Assembly (NCBI RefSeq): GCF_025840185.1
Contig: NZ_JAMPJU010000007.1
Span: forward strand, 141,635 to 205,634
Direction of reading: 5' to 3'
Length of the DNA: 64,000 bases
From: Brenneria izbisi
Lineage (GTDB): Bacteria; Pseudomonadota; Gammaproteobacteria; Enterobacterales; Enterobacteriaceae
Shown: positions 16,201 to 26,111 of the stretch, in pieces
Layout: the number at the start of each line of letters is the position of its first letter
Position numbering within the stretch: position 1 is the first letter of the stretch
The notes under the pieces: model-generated
Database searches by the model: none
What the model was told of the DNA's origin: nothing
The model's input: only the letters and a program-made list of their open reading frames with translations
Translations under genes and position numbers: made by a program

Positions 16201-17452
16201 AGTCGCGCTTCGCCTGATTAAGAAAATATCGAAAGCCCCAAAAGGTTAAATCATCCCTTCTGATCTGATGTCCCTGATAGGTTTTATGTTCTTGTAATAA
16301 TTGGCTGGCGAGTTCGCGCATTGGCTGTGTCTGGTGACGCAGCAAAAATGCCTGTAACCGGCGCTTGCCGAACATAATCCGTCGTTCGCCGCCAATTTGA
16401 TCCGTCAGCCCGTCCGTGGCGGTAAAAACGAGATCGCCGTCATTTAGCTTCAATTGGTGGTTCGGCCATTGATAATGGTACGGCGTATCCGTATAGCCGA
16501 CGCCCATGCGATCAGTGTCAAGCGCGCTTATCTGGGCGGTGTGCCGCGCCACGCTGAACGCGGTCATACGGGCATTGGCCCAGGCGAGGGTATTGGCGGT
16601 GACGTCGCAAAACATCACTATCGCATCGCAACCATCGTTGGAAGCGGCGGACTGGTGTGTCTCACCACGCTGGCCAAGCGTATCCTTGATGTGTTGATTA
16701 ATTGCCTGGAGCAACAGCGACGGTGTCTGCGGACCATGTTGCGTCAGCGCTTGTTCCAGCGCCGAGGAAAAAATCAGGGTCATAAACGCACCGGGTACGC
16801 CGTGGCCGGTGCAATCCGCAATGACGGCCAGCCAGCCCTGTTGGTAGGTTTTGAAATAGTAGCTGTCGCCGCCGACGCAATCGCGTGGTTCCCAGGTCAG
16901 ACACCAGTCTGTCAGTGAACGCGACATGGCTTGCCGTGAGGTGGTCAGCATCGCTTCCTGGATCACCCGCGCATACTCAATGCTTTGCATGATCTGCTGG
17001 TGCTGATGGACATGCATGGCGGACACCGCTTTGATTAGGTCAATCCCTAAACCGATGCCGATATAACGGCCATTTTGGGTCACGATAAAGCCATCGGTCA
17101 GCGATTTATCGCCATTCGTCACCGTCTGATCCGCGACGTTGTTCAGTGATGCCGAGGAATCAATGATCAGCGGATTTTTATCCATAAAAGCAATGCAACT
17201 TTTTTTATCATAAAGTTCGCGGTAAAAAGGCCGCGACATCTGCGACATGAAAATATGGCGATTAATCAGCCCGAACGGGCGGCCATCCTCTACTACCGGC
17301 AGGCTGACCAACGCTTTGTTCTTGCCGAAAATCTCTAATACCGTAGCGTTATTGGTATTGGGGGATACATCCGGCGTCGGGATGCAAAGATCCAGTGCTG
17401 TGGGGGAGGACCAGATGCTTTTTTGAATGCACGGAGCAGATATGGTGGCCAT
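16187..17452 (-). CDS. CBS-domain SpoIIE/PP2C phosphatase, soluble SiaA counterpart
   Basis: The 421-residue protein probably dephosphorylates the SiaC-like protein. Residues about 1-150 look like a CBS pair (ALVSLPVVEDGRPFGLINRH, SLTDGFIVTQNGRYIGIGLG), then a helical linker (HVHQHQQIMQSIEYARVIQE) and a SpoIIE-type PP2C domain. Metal-binding acids appear in RDCVGGDSYYFK, AVIADCTGHGVPGAFMTLIF, FTATDGLTDQIGG and RRDDLTFWGF. The Pseudomonas SiaA is a transmembrane HAMP protein; here no membrane segment is seen, so the input would be a cytoplasmic ligand bound by CBS domains. The ATG follows AAGGGA. Only 88 bases separate it from the upstream hydrolase gene. Confidence 0.82.
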   Translation of the reverse strand: MATISAPCIQKSIWSSPTALDLCIPTPDVSPNTNNATVLEIFGKNKALVSLPVVEDGRPFGLINRHIFMSQMSRPFYRELYDKKSCIAFMDKNPLIIDSSASLNNVADQTVTNGDKSLTDGFIVTQNGRYIGIGLGIDLIKAVSAMHVHQHQQIMQSIEYARVIQEAMLTTSRQAMSRSLTDWCLTWEPRDCVGGDSYYFKTYQQGWLAVIADCTGHGVPGAFMTLIFSSALEQALTQHGPQTPSLLLQAINQHIKDTLGQRGETHQSAASNDGCDAIVMFCDVTANTLAWANARMTAFSVARHTAQISALDTDRMGVGYTDTPYHYQWPNHQLKLNDGDLVFTATDGLTDQIGGERRIMFGKRRLQAFLLRHQTQPMRELASQLLQEHKTYQGHQIRRDDLTFWGFRYFLNQAKRDYVRD

Positions 17453-17540
17453 AAGTCCCTTAGTGGCTGACAGATTTGGTGGTCATGGTAGACGATGTTG
17501 ATGACCAAATAGTGACAACCACCCATGAGCATATTACGGC

Positions 17541-18734
17541 TCAACCATCCGCCAGCACCTCATTCATGATCTGGGTTTGCCAGTCGAAATAGGGATTGAA
17601 GGTCAGCCGTATGTGGGTTTTTCCCTCTTCCTGATAGCCCCAATCGGAGTACCAAAGTGAACGCCGGTCCTGGCACTGTTGCGGGCTGATACTGGTTTCC
17701 CCGTTGGCGCAAATAACCACCACGCCTGCCGGACCATATGTTTCATTCTCTGGCGAGAACAGGATCGACATATGTGAAAACTGGCTGATACGCCATTCTG
17801 GTAGACGATCGCTGCGAATGAGTACCCGTGAAGAAGCGGTATCGGCAGGCGGATTGCCATACCAGATGAGTCGGCTACGCGAGTTGGTGAATTTTCTGTC
17901 GAACAGATTAAACAGGTAAGCGCTATCCAATACTGAATCATGCTCGGTCAGCACCATGAATACCGGTTTATCGTAGGCGCTCTCCGCCAGACGTGAACGT
18001 ACTGCCCGACTGGAATAATAGAACTGGGCGAAACCGTTGGTTGGCACCACCATATAGCGTGTCGCCAGTTGATCCGGCTCTCCGGGGCGAGGTTTCAGCA
18101 GCCAGTCGGTGAACACCGACAGCAGCGGCGTGAGGAAAGCGTACTTTTCGTCGGATTTAATGGCGGGAGAGAACAATAGCAGCCCCTGGATTTCGGGATG
18201 TTGCATGGCGTATTCCAACACCAGGTTGCCGCCGGTGGAAAATCCGCCCAGATAGACTTCATCCACGTCTTTACTGAGGATCGCCGCTTGCTCCGCCACC
18301 ACTCTGCGCCAATCGTCAACGGAAATGTACAACAGATCCGTCGGACGCGTGCCATGTCCAGGCAGCAGGACGGTTCTGACCAGAAATCCTTGTTCCGCCA
18401 GCCGCGGAGTAATATCGGAGAAGGAGCCGGGCGAATCCCCCAACCCATGAACCAACAGAATGCCTTTGGTGGGTTTACCGGCGGGACGCATTTCCTGCGG
18501 CGTGTTCCAGATCAACTCCATACGTTTGTCATCGGTCTGGAATACCCTATTTTGCTCCACCCACCGTGTCGTTTCCTGTTGGTAACGGGCAAATGAGGTT
18601 TGCCCAAGCGGTGTGATGTCATAGGATTTTGCCTTGCAACCGGCGATAAACAGCAGGGCAACAGCGACAATCAGGTTGGCCAGGATTGTCGGGGCTAAGA
18701 AGAAAGCTGGCTTTTCCTTTGATGATAGTTTCAT
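17541..18734 (-). CDS. putative lipoprotein alpha/beta hydrolase (carboxylesterase-like)
   Basis: The 397-residue protein starts with an uncleaved or lipoprotein-type signal (about residues 14-33, ending LLFIAGC, Cys33). The hydrolase core begins with GILLVHGLGDSPGSF (oxyanion-hole region), the nucleophile elbow is GGFSTGGN (Ser in GFSTG), an acid is likely in VLTEHDSVLDS, and the histidine in QFSHMSILF. This pattern resembles carboxylesterase/monoacylglycerol lipase types. The substrate cannot be read. It lies between pelI and the Sia-like operon, all on the same strand, and might share a transcript with the latter (88-base gap). Confidence 0.78.
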   Translation of the reverse strand: MKLSSKEKPAFFLAPTILANLIVAVALLFIAGCKAKSYDITPLGQTSFARYQQETTRWVEQNRVFQTDDKRMELIWNTPQEMRPAGKPTKGILLVHGLGDSPGSFSDITPRLAEQGFLVRTVLLPGHGTRPTDLLYISVDDWRRVVAEQAAILSKDVDEVYLGGFSTGGNLVLEYAMQHPEIQGLLLFSPAIKSDEKYAFLTPLLSVFTDWLLKPRPGEPDQLATRYMVVPTNGFAQFYYSSRAVRSRLAESAYDKPVFMVLTEHDSVLDSAYLFNLFDRKFTNSRSRLIWYGNPPADTASSRVLIRSDRLPEWRISQFSHMSILFSPENETYGPAGVVVICANGETSISPQQCQDRRSLWYSDWGYQEEGKTHIRLTFNPYFDWQTQIMNEVLADG

Positions 18735-18912
18735 CCGTCGTCTGTTTCCTTCTATCTAAACGTCATGTGACGCATTGGCGGCGAGCAGGGAAGTTATCGA
18801 TGATAATATAGCGTTGATCCATGATCTGTAACCTGTATGAGCTTAAAAACGCGGGTAAAAAGCGAGCAGGGAAATCGGTACGGTATATTGAATGAAGAGG
18901 ATAATAGAATGA

Positions 18913-18942
18913 AACAGACCGTGCGAATAACACAGTCTGTTT
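18913..18942 (-). terminator. stem-loop downstream of pelI
   Basis: AACAGACTGTG and CACGGTCTGTT (minus strand) pair over about 11 bases with one wobble, around a seven-base loop. It lies 65 bases after the pelI stop and before the hydrolase gene. The minus-strand tail (TCATTCTATT) is not a clean T run, so efficiency is uncertain. Confidence 0.45.
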
Positions 18943-19006
18943 AAAAATAATGATGATGGCTCAGAAATCACAGGACTGATTCATCCTTTAATACAGCATG
19001 AAGAGA

Positions 19007-20053
19007 TTATAACTTGTGTATATTGGCAGGGCTGACCTTGCATGAGGTGGTGTTCCATTTTTCACCGAATTTCTCCTCCTTACCCTTGCCTTTTTCCACG
19101 CCTTTATACTCTTCACAAATTGGCGGTTTGCCGGATTGGTAGTTTTTGATTCTCAGATCACGAATTTCAGCGACATCGCCATAATTGCGGTTTACGCCAG
19201 CAATGCTGTCAATGACGCCATTGATGGTTGCGCTGACGATAGTGAGTTTACGCGGGCCGCCATTATTGGTGCAATCGCCGCATGAACGCCACAATTTCCC
19301 ATGTTCGCCCGTTAGGGTGAAGTTGCCCTGCACGATGGTATGGCTATTTTTGGTATTCTGCTGCAACACTTTATCTGGCTTGCCGCCAGGACCATTTTGG
19401 GTGTTATGCGCGACGCCGCCCACGATCGTCATGGTTTTGCCATTATTGGTGGCGGCATCTTCGCAGATATCTTCCCAGATCACATTTTCAATGCGGCAAT
19501 CGCCGCTTGCGCAGTGAATGCCATCTGAACCGCCTTTGGCGGAGATGCGCAGGTTTTTAATGCTGGCGTTTTCCAGGGTGATCACCGCAGGTTGTTTGTC
19601 GCTGTCGCCTCTACAGCTTAGCCCAACGGTTATTCCGTCGCAGTCCACCGTTTTGTTTTGAATAACCGCCCCGGCTTTACACTCGGAACTGGCTGCCAAC
19701 GCATTTGCTCGCAGTAACGCACTAGCATTGTTAGTGATGGTTGTCGCCGCATTGGATTGCTGGATGTTGTTGCTGCTGTCCACGGTATCGACCCAATACC
19801 AATAGTCGGTATCCGCTTTGGCCGTATCATCAGTAAAAGTACGGTCATTGGGATTTAATTCGGCAATTTTTTCACGACTTTCCTGGATATTGCCGGTGCT
19901 GCGATAAACCTCCTGCCTGACCAGATTGCCGGTATCGGTAGACCAGCTTAAGTGGGTGGCATTATCTTTCTTGAGCAGCATAAGCATGGTATCTGTGGCC
20001 TGAGAAGAAAAAGCCGCCATAAATAAAAATAGTGATGTTAGATACTTAAACAT
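19007..20053 (-). CDS. pelI: secreted pectate lyase, PelI type (Fn3-like + PL3)
   Basis: Pectate lyases cut plant cell-wall homogalacturonan by beta-elimination. The 348-residue protein has a Sec signal (MFKYLTSLFLFMAAFSSQAT), then an Fn3-like domain (about residues 20-105, with THLSWSTDTGNLVRQEVYRS and DTDYWYWVDTVDSSNNIQQS), and a C-terminal polysaccharide lyase family 3 beta-helix (about 115-348). PL3 landmarks are VDCDGITVGLSCRGDSDKQP, GSDGIHCASGDCRIENVIWE, DICEDAATNNG and GEHGKLWRSCGDCTNNGGPR. The two-domain layout and length match PelI of Dickeya, which is secreted by the type II Out system. A KdgR-like half site (TGAAAC near 20175) lies upstream but no full operator was found. Confidence 0.9.
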   Translation of the reverse strand: MFKYLTSLFLFMAAFSSQATDTMLMLLKKDNATHLSWSTDTGNLVRQEVYRSTGNIQESREKIAELNPNDRTFTDDTAKADTDYWYWVDTVDSSNNIQQSNAATTITNNASALLRANALAASSECKAGAVIQNKTVDCDGITVGLSCRGDSDKQPAVITLENASIKNLRISAKGGSDGIHCASGDCRIENVIWEDICEDAATNNGKTMTIVGGVAHNTQNGPGGKPDKVLQQNTKNSHTIVQGNFTLTGEHGKLWRSCGDCTNNGGPRKLTIVSATINGVIDSIAGVNRNYGDVAEIRDLRIKNYQSGKPPICEEYKGVEKGKGKEEKFGEKWNTTSCKVSPANIHKL

Positions 20054-20568
20054 AAGTTTACTCCTTGTATATCACACGAATATTATTCCCTCTACAGCAG
20101 AGGAGAATATTGGGTGATTCCTGAAGCACATCAACGCGATAATATAATAAAAAAATTCGATAGCTAATAATAAAATGAAACTAATGGCGGCATTGATATA
20201 TTTTTTCTGATTGTTGTTTCCGTCTCCTTTTGTTTATTATTTTCTTTTTACATAAGAAAATATTTTATTAGTTTTGGACGAGATATTCAGATTGTTGACC
20301 TGAAAAAAAAGAAATGCGGGACTCAGTCGTATTCAGTTTTTTCTGCATATTGCATTCCTCCCCAGCGTCAGCTATGGCGGCGTGCCGATGGGTAATATGC
20401 AATCATCAATGATGCGATAACGGACGCTATACAGTCAGCAATGGCTGGGGCATCATACGGGCCGATGTCAGCGTTCCTCTGACAGAAGCATACGTCATCC
20501 ACTCACGGACAGTCGTTCCGGGCAGCGCGGTTCGGCTTGTCGGTAAGACCTGTAGGTTGGTATAGATT
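20054..20568. other. 515-bp divergent region between pelI and ansB
   Basis: The first 250 bases are very AT-rich and should carry the pelI promoter. The ansB-proximal part (about 20430-20560) is GC-richer and has a plus-strand open stretch reading GWGIIRADVSVPLTEAYVIH, without start codon, before a TAG at about 20562. This may be a gene remnant, but I do not recognise it. No clear CRP or KdgR operator was found by eye. Confidence 0.35.
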
Positions 20569-21618
20569 ATGGAAAGGATGTTTAAATCATGGTTTGTGAT
20601 CGTTGTGGTGTGTTTTTCTGCGCTGGTCAGCGCGGCTGAAAGCCGGCCCAACATTGTGATTTTGGCGACGGGCGGCACCATTGCCGGTTCTGCGGCGGCG
20701 AATACGCAAACAACAGGTTACCAGGCCGGGACGTTGGGCGTGGATACGCTGATCAATGCCGTACCGGAATTGAAAACGCTGGCCAATATTACAGGCGAGC
20801 AGGTGGTCAATATCGGTAGTGAAAACATGACCAGCGATGTGCTGTTGAAGCTCAGTAAAAAGGTTAATGCACTGCTGGCGCGTGAGGATGTTGACGGCGT
20901 GGTCATCACCCATGGTACGGATACGTTGGATGAGTCGCCTTACTTTCTCAACCTGACGGTAAAAAGCGACAAACCGGTTGTTTTTGCAGCGGCTATGCGG
21001 CCAGCCACCTCGATCAGCGCCGATGGGCCGATGAACCTATACGGCGCGGTGAAGGTTGCGGCGGATAAAAACGCGCGTGGCCGCGGAGTGATGGTGGTGA
21101 TGAACGATCGTATCGGATCGGCGCGTTTTATCAGTAAAACCAATGCATCGACCCTGGACACGTTCAAGGCGCCGGAAGAGGGCTACCTCGGCGTGATGAT
21201 CGGCGACAGGATCTATTACCAAAACCGTCTGGACAAGATCCACACCACCCGTTCGGTTTTTGACGTAAGCCAACTGGAAAAACTGCCGCCAGTCGATATT
21301 ATTTATGGCTATCAGGATGATCCTGAATACATGTATGATGCGGCGATAACACATGGCGTAAAAGGGATCGTCTATGCGGGTATGGGTGCGGGCAGCGTTT
21401 CCAAACGCAGTAATGCCGGTATCCGCAAGGCGGAAAGCAAAGGCATTGTCGTGGTTCGTTCCAGCCGTACCGGTAGTGGCATTGTTCCGCCGGATGCAGG
21501 TCAACCGGGGCTGGTGTCGGATTCACTCAATCCGGCCAAATCACGTATTCTGCTGATGCTGGCGTTGACAAAAACCACGAATCCGGCTGTGATTCAGGAA
21601 TATTTCCATACTTATTAA
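20569..21618 (+). CDS. ansB: periplasmic L-asparaginase II
   Basis: Hydrolyses asparagine (and some glutamine) to the acid and ammonia in the periplasm. The 349-residue protein has a signal peptide ([20 protein letters not shown]). The two catalytic threonine motifs are present: [13 protein letters not shown] near residue 33 and [16 protein letters not shown] near residue 110. The Ser/Asn-type substrate loop IGSENMTSD is also seen, and the C-terminus VIQEYFHTY is typical. An inner ATG (codon 4) is possible as the start but would directly abut GGAAAGG. A terminator-like hairpin follows. The gene is divergent from pelI. Confidence 0.95.
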   Translation: MERMFKSWFVIVVVCFSALVSAAESRPNIVILATGGTIAGSAAANTQTTGYQAGTLGVDTLINAVPELKTLANITGEQVVNIGSENMTSDVLLKLSKKVNALLAREDVDGVVITHGTDTLDESPYFLNLTVKSDKPVVFAAAMRPATSISADGPMNLYGAVKVAADKNARGRGVMVVMNDRIGSARFISKTNASTLDTFKAPEEGYLGVMIGDRIYYQNRLDKIHTTRSVFDVSQLEKLPPVDIIYGYQDDPEYMYDAAITHGVKGIVYAGMGAGSVSKRSNAGIRKAESKGIVVVRSSRTGSGIVPPDAGQPGLVSDSLNPAKSRILLMLALTKTTNPAVIQEYFHTY

Positions 21619-21685
21619 CCGACGCTGCAACGTGCGCGCAAGCCGTTGTATCTTGCAAGTTGGCGGCTATTTATAACGAAGTGCG

Positions 21686-21717
21686 ACGGCCCCGTTATTT
21701 ATCGCGGGGCTGTTTTC
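21686..21717 (+). terminator. rho-independent terminator after ansB
   Basis: ACGGCCCCG pairs with CGGGGCTGT (one wobble) around a loop with TTATTTATCG, followed by TTTTCTG. It lies 68 bases after the ansB stop and well before aroL. Confidence 0.75.
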
Positions 21718-21857
21718 TGTGGCAATGGCTGATGATAAAAGCAGCGCATGGCTGTTACATCACAAGATATTGCCGATGGGTTTAACCAACGTTGATGACC
21801 TGATCGTATCATGATGCTGTCAAAACGGGTTTGGTAAAAATAAGGATACGTCATTAG

Positions 21858-22379
21858 ATGACACAACCCATTTTTATGGTTGGCGCCAGAGGCTGTGGGA
21901 AAACCACGGTCGGGGAGCAACTATCGCGGGCGTTAGGATATGACTTTGTCGATACTGACGTGTTTATGCAACAGAGCAGTAAAATGACGGTGGCCGAGGT
22001 GGTGGCGCAGGAAGGGTGGCAGGGTTTTCGGCAACGAGAGAGTCTGGCATTGCAGCATGTTACGTCTAATCGCCGCGTCATCGCCACTGGCGGCGGTATG
22101 GTGTTGGCGGAAGCCAACCGGCGCTTTATGCATGAACGCGGTATTGTGATTTATCTGCACGCCAGTGCTGAGCTACTGGCACAACGCATTGAGGTAAATC
22201 CACTGGATCAGCAGCGACCCACGCTCACCGGACGACCTATCGCCGAAGAGATGGCGGATGTGCTGGCCGCACGTGAAGTGCTTTACCGTGGCGTCGCGCA
22301 TCATATTGTGGATGCGGCGCAAGCGCCGGCGATGATTGTGGCGGATGTGATGCAGGTGCTGCGCCTGTCGGCCGCATAA
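21858..22379 (+). CDS. aroL: shikimate kinase II
   Basis: Phosphorylates shikimate at the 3-hydroxyl in chorismate synthesis. The 173-residue product has the Walker A loop [12 protein letters not shown], the shikimate-binding DTDVFMQ and the ATGGGMVL glycine triplet, plus the lid region [14 protein letters not shown]. Length equals the usual AroL. In Escherichia aroL is followed by yaiA and aroM under TyrR/TrpR control; those two genes are absent here and no clear TyrR box was seen upstream. It is followed by ppnP. Confidence 0.95.
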   Translation: MTQPIFMVGARGCGKTTVGEQLSRALGYDFVDTDVFMQQSSKMTVAEVVAQEGWQGFRQRESLALQHVTSNRRVIATGGGMVLAEANRRFMHERGIVIYLHASAELLAQRIEVNPLDQQRPTLTGRPIAEEMADVLAAREVLYRGVAHHIVDAAQAPAMIVADVMQVLRLSAA

Positions 22380-22508
22380 CGCGACGGGCAAAATAATCAT
22401 CAGTTGGTGTTACCGATAGCGCACTTTTATTGAATAGATAGTGACAGTGCCTCGGTTCTCCTTTTAAGATGAATTTTCTTGATTTTTTCCGACGATAGGT
22501 GCCGCGTT

Positions 22509-22793
22509 ATGCTGAAGGTAAACGAGTATTTTGCAGGGAAAGTGAAATCCATTGGCTTTGATAGCGGCAGCATTGGCCGCGCCAGTGTTGGTGTGATGGA
22601 CGCAGGAGAGTATACGTTTGCTACGGGGAGTGCGGAAGAAATGACGGTGATTACCGGCGCGCTGAAAGTCCTGTTGCCGGGAGCACCAGACTGGCAGGTA
22701 TTTATGCCGGGCGATTCGTTTTTTGTTCCCGCGCACAGTGAATTCAATTTGCAGGTGGTGGAAGCCTCCTCTTATTTATGTAAATACCTGTAA
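22509..22793 (+). CDS. ppnP: pyrimidine/purine nucleoside phosphorylase PpnP
   Basis: PpnP (formerly YaiE, DUF1255) is a small cupin-like enzyme that splits several nucleosides with phosphate. The 94-residue protein begins [18 protein letters not shown] and has the conserved [33 protein letters not shown] and [18 protein letters not shown] blocks. Its length is the standard one. The start at 22509 is chosen by homology; a longer frame from 22479 adds ten unconserved residues. A good terminator follows. Confidence 0.95.
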   Translation: MLKVNEYFAGKVKSIGFDSGSIGRASVGVMDAGEYTFATGSAEEMTVITGALKVLLPGAPDWQVFMPGDSFFVPAHSEFNLQVVEASSYLCKYL

Positions 22794-22824
22794 TGCTGCT
22801 CTTCTGCTAAAGTTGGTTATTCCG

Positions 22825-22860
22825 CGTCGCTTTTGTGTTTATGAAAAGCGGCGTTTTTAT
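22825..22860 (+). terminator. rho-independent terminator after ppnP
   Basis: CGTCGCTTTT pairs with AAAAGCGGCG (one wobble) around a nine-base loop, followed by TTTTTATTTATT, 32 bases after the ppnP stop. The following region up to 23130 is AT-rich and contains nothing else I can name. Confidence 0.85.
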
Positions 22861-23135
22861 TTATTGTCGTTCCCATAGTGTTTTTTAGCGTATAAACTGC
22901 GATCAGCAATATATAATATGGGTTGTCAGTTCTTTTAATTATCAGATAATATATTTTTTTCTTATTGCCTGAGTGTGGTTTTATCTGCTGTTCGTTTCAT
23001 TGTTTTTAATAATTTAATTCGTCATGTTCTTAATTGTTAATATTAATATCTTGTTTTTATTAAAAAGCTAGTTGAAGCTGTTTGTTTATTTTTGTGGGCG
23101 CCTCAGTAAATTAACACCGCTTAATGCGATCTGGC

Positions 23136-23162
23136 TCAAGTTTTATTTTATGATGCCGTTAT
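23136..23162 (+). promoter_or_regulatory. sigma-28 (FliA) promoter of the chemoreceptor gene
   Basis: TCAAGTTT, 11 bases, GCCGTTAT. The enterobacterial sigma-28 consensus is TAAAGTTT-N11-GCCGATAA, giving seven and six of eight matches at exact spacing. The start codon is 34 bases downstream. This places the receptor in the class 3 flagellar regulon. Confidence 0.78.
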
Positions 23163-23196
23163 GAAAGATATTACAATTCCATGCTAAGAGTCTCCT

Positions 23197-24987
23197 ATGT
23201 TGAAAACAACACGTGGCCGCATTTTGGCGGCTTGTACGACAATCGTTGTGCTTTCTCTCGCCATTAATACTTTTCTTAATTACACCATAGCAAATAACTC
23301 TAATGAGGAGTCCATCGATAACATGCTGAATGCGGTAGCGACCAGCCACAGCATGGCGATTGGCGAATGGGTGCAATCTAAAACCCTGATGGTTACCGCA
23401 CTCAACGATAACGTGCTGACCAATGACGATCCTATTCCTCTGTTTAAACAGGTCGCCGCTTCTGGCGGGTTCATTAATGTTTATATGGGATATGAGGATA
23501 AAACCGCGAAATTTTCCGATCCTGCGGGTATCCCCGCGGATTATGACCCGACGATCCGTCCCTGGTATCAACAGGCGGTGAAAGCAGGCAAACCGATTGC
23601 CACCGCGCCTTATGTCGATGTTTCGACCAAAGAACTGATTGTTTCTTTCGCCGCGCCAGTGTTGGATGGCGGTACGCTCAAAGGGGTGCTGGGCAGCGAT
23701 GTGACCATGCAGAGCGTGATTGAGAACGTGAAGTCAATCAATCCAACGCCTGCCAGCTTCGGCGTGTTGATCGCGCGTGACGGCACGATTATCGCGCATC
23801 CTGATGAAAAGCTCACATTGAAGAATATTGCCGAGATCGCGCCGGGTATTGATCTGAGTGCGTTAATAGCGGCAACACGTCCGCTTGCTATTGATGTCGC
23901 GGGCGCGACAAAACTGGTGCTTGCCCAGCCGATCCGCGGTACGGACTGGTATATGCTGGTGGCGCTGGATAGAGCCGAAGCTACCGAAGGCATGCGTTCT
24001 TTACTGTTCACCTCCGTCGGTACGCTGCTGGTGATTGCATTAATTGGTTCGCTGGTGGTTGGATTCATCATTACGTCAACGCTGAAGCGTTTGCTGTTGA
24101 TTCGTGATGCGATGGACGATATCAGTCATGGCAATAACGATCTGACGCAGCGTCTGCCGGATGAAGGACATGATGAGGTCGCGCAGATCGCGCGTTCATT
24201 TAATATCTTTATCGATAAGCTCGGCCAGGTGATGTCTCAGATCCGTGATATCAGCGCCTCGTTACAGATGGCGGCGGATGAAATCTCGGCGGGAAATAAT
24301 GACCTGTCGTCGCGAACCGAGTCTGCGGCGTCAAGCATTCAGCAAACGGCGGCAGCGTTGGAGCAGATTTCCGCGACCGTTACGCAGTCTGCCGGTTCTG
24401 CGCAGCAGGTGAATGAAAAAGCCCTGACCCTGGCGAAGGATGCCGGGGTGGGCGGAAAGGTCGTGTCTGATGTGATTGTCACAATGGAAGATATTGTGAC
24501 CGCATCCGGCAAAATTGGCGATATTATCGGCGTGATTGACGGCATCGCTTTCCAGACGAATATCCTGGCGCTGAATGCGGCGGTGGAAGCGGCGCGGGCT
24601 GGCGAGCAGGGGCGCGGTTTCGCGGTGGTCGCGGGTGAAGTGCGTAATCTGGCGCAGCGCAGCGCGCAGGCGGCGAAAGAGATTAAAGAACTGATTGAAT
24701 CGACCGTTGCCAGCGTCACATCCGGTTCGACGCAGGTGCGCCAGGCCAGCAGTACCATGAATGAAATTGTTGGCGGGGTTTCGACGGTCACGACGGTGAT
24801 GTCTGAGATCACTCATGCGGCTGATGAACAGATGCGCGGCATCCATGAAATCAATAAAGCGGTCGCGCAGTTGGATTCGATGGTGCAGCAGAATGCGGCG
24901 TTGGTTCAGGAGTCTGCGGCGGCATCCGCGGCATTGCAGTCACAGGCCGACGATTTGACGAAGGTAATCGGACACTTCAAAGTGTAG
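23197..24987 (+). CDS. methyl-accepting chemotaxis protein with dCache sensor
   Basis: The 596-residue receptor has an N-terminal membrane helix (about residues 8-30), a periplasmic dCache_1-type ligand domain (about 35-270; the [20 protein letters not shown] and [20 protein letters not shown] segments are characteristic), a second membrane helix (about 272-292, [20 protein letters not shown]), a HAMP domain, and a cytoplasmic signalling hairpin with tip [20 protein letters not shown] and [20 protein letters not shown]. The C-terminus ends HFKV, without the NWETF tether for CheR. dCache domains of this type often bind amino acids or organic acids; the ligand cannot be read. Expression is probably sigma-28 dependent. 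Confidence 0.93.
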   Translation: MLKTTRGRILAACTTIVVLSLAINTFLNYTIANNSNEESIDNMLNAVATSHSMAIGEWVQSKTLMVTALNDNVLTNDDPIPLFKQVAASGGFINVYMGYEDKTAKFSDPAGIPADYDPTIRPWYQQAVKAGKPIATAPYVDVSTKELIVSFAAPVLDGGTLKGVLGSDVTMQSVIENVKSINPTPASFGVLIARDGTIIAHPDEKLTLKNIAEIAPGIDLSALIAATRPLAIDVAGATKLVLAQPIRGTDWYMLVALDRAEATEGMRSLLFTSVGTLLVIALIGSLVVGFIITSTLKRLLLIRDAMDDISHGNNDLTQRLPDEGHDEVAQIARSFNIFIDKLGQVMSQIRDISASLQMAADEISAGNNDLSSRTESAASSIQQTAAALEQISATVTQSAGSAQQVNEKALTLAKDAGVGGKVVSDVIVTMEDIVTASGKIGDIIGVIDGIAFQTNILALNAAVEAARAGEQGRGFAVVAGEVRNLAQRSAQAAKEIKELIESTVASVTSGSTQVRQASSTMNEIVGGVSTVTTVMSEITHAADEQMRGIHEINKAVAQLDSMVQQNAALVQESAAASAALQSQADDLTKVIGHFKV

Positions 24988-25056
24988 GCATGATGCCCGT
25001 CGCAACGATGTTGGTTAACGGCGGGCATCATTCAGGCGCGTACATTCATCGCGAGA

Positions 25057-25986
25057 TTAGCGCTGCGCCTCGCCGCCCAGCGCTTCAATCAGATTACTGA
25101 TCAGGGCAGCGAGTTCGCTGGTCATCAGAATAAAATCGGCATCGAAACGCTGCGCAAAATCATCCCGGTCAATGTCATCATTCTGCTCACGCAACGTATC
25201 TGAAAATTTCAATCGTTTCAGTGAACCGTCGTCTGATAGCACCAGTTGCAGACGTTCCTGCCAGTCCAACGCCAGTTTAGTGACCAACTTACCAGCTTCA
25301 ATATGGACGGTTATCTCGTCGCTCACCAGATCCTGCTTCTTACAGCGAATAACCCCGCCATCCTCCAGAATGGCTTTCAACTCGGCCTCATCCTGCAAGG
25401 TGAAACCCGCCGGCGGCTCGCCGGAACGCACCCATTCGGTCAACGTCAGTGCTATCGGATTTTCCATGGTAAGCGGCACGACAGGCAGCGAACCGAGCGT
25501 TTTACGCAACAGCGCCAGCGTATCCTCGGCTTTTTTAGCGCTGGCCGCATCTACCATGATCAGGCCATTTACCGTATCAATCCATAACCAGATCTGACTG
25601 AATCGGCTGAAAGCGCGCGGCAGCAGACTGTGCAGCACTTCGTCTTTCAGAGAATCTTTCTCGGTCTTTTTCAGCTTGCGGTGTTGCTCCGCCTCCAGCC
25701 GCTCGATTTTGGCTTGCAGCGTTTGTTTAATCACCGGAGAAGGCAGAATTTTCTCTTCTTTGCGGGCGCAGAGAACGATCTGTCCATTCACGCTATGCGT
25801 CAATGCATCACTGTGAGAACCCATGGGCGATACCCAACCGGTTTTCATCATGTCCTGACTGCCGCAAGGCGTAAAAGCAAAGCTGACAAGCTGTTTTTCC
25901 AGTTCATCCGCTGATAAAACGTTCCCTTTGGATAAAACAGCGTCCCGGCTTAAGCGGTAAATCATTAAGTTTTTAAACCACAGCAT
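25057..25986 (-). CDS. rdgC: recombination-associated protein RdgC
   Basis: RdgC forms a ring around double-stranded DNA and restrains RecA. The 309-residue product begins [20 protein letters not shown] and holds the conserved [20 protein letters not shown] and [20 protein letters not shown] segments. Length is near the standard 303. It lies between the chemoreceptor (convergent) and sbcC (same strand, 125 bases), the order found in Escherichia. No anomalies. Confidence 0.96.
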   Translation of the reverse strand: MLWFKNLMIYRLSRDAVLSKGNVLSADELEKQLVSFAFTPCGSQDMMKTGWVSPMGSHSDALTHSVNGQIVLCARKEEKILPSPVIKQTLQAKIERLEAEQHRKLKKTEKDSLKDEVLHSLLPRAFSRFSQIWLWIDTVNGLIMVDAASAKKAEDTLALLRKTLGSLPVVPLTMENPIALTLTEWVRSGEPPAGFTLQDEAELKAILEDGGVIRCKKQDLVSDEITVHIEAGKLVTKLALDWQERLQLVLSDDGSLKRLKFSDTLREQNDDIDRDDFAQRFDADFILMTSELAALISNLIEALGGEAQR

Positions 25987-26111
25987 GGTGTTATCCCTGA
26001 CTGGGCGCGCAGGTTTGCACGCGGGTTTATTGATGCAGCGCGCATGATAACCAATTCGGCGGGCTTATGTAGCATAAAATGAGATCATTCAGCGCCGCCG
26101 CGCCGTGTGAA

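Noticed and set aside
19007..20053. Call of the lyase as the type III helper HrpW
   Set aside because: HrpW also ends in a PL3 domain but has a Gly/Ser/Asn-rich harpin N-terminus; here there are a Sec signal and an Fn3-like domain.
20165..20185. KdgR operator upstream of pelI
   Set aside because: Only one half site (AAATGAAAC) is present; the partner half TTTCA at the expected distance is missing.
21720..21857. TyrR box before aroL
   Set aside because: No TGTAAA-N6-TTTACA-like pair could be found.
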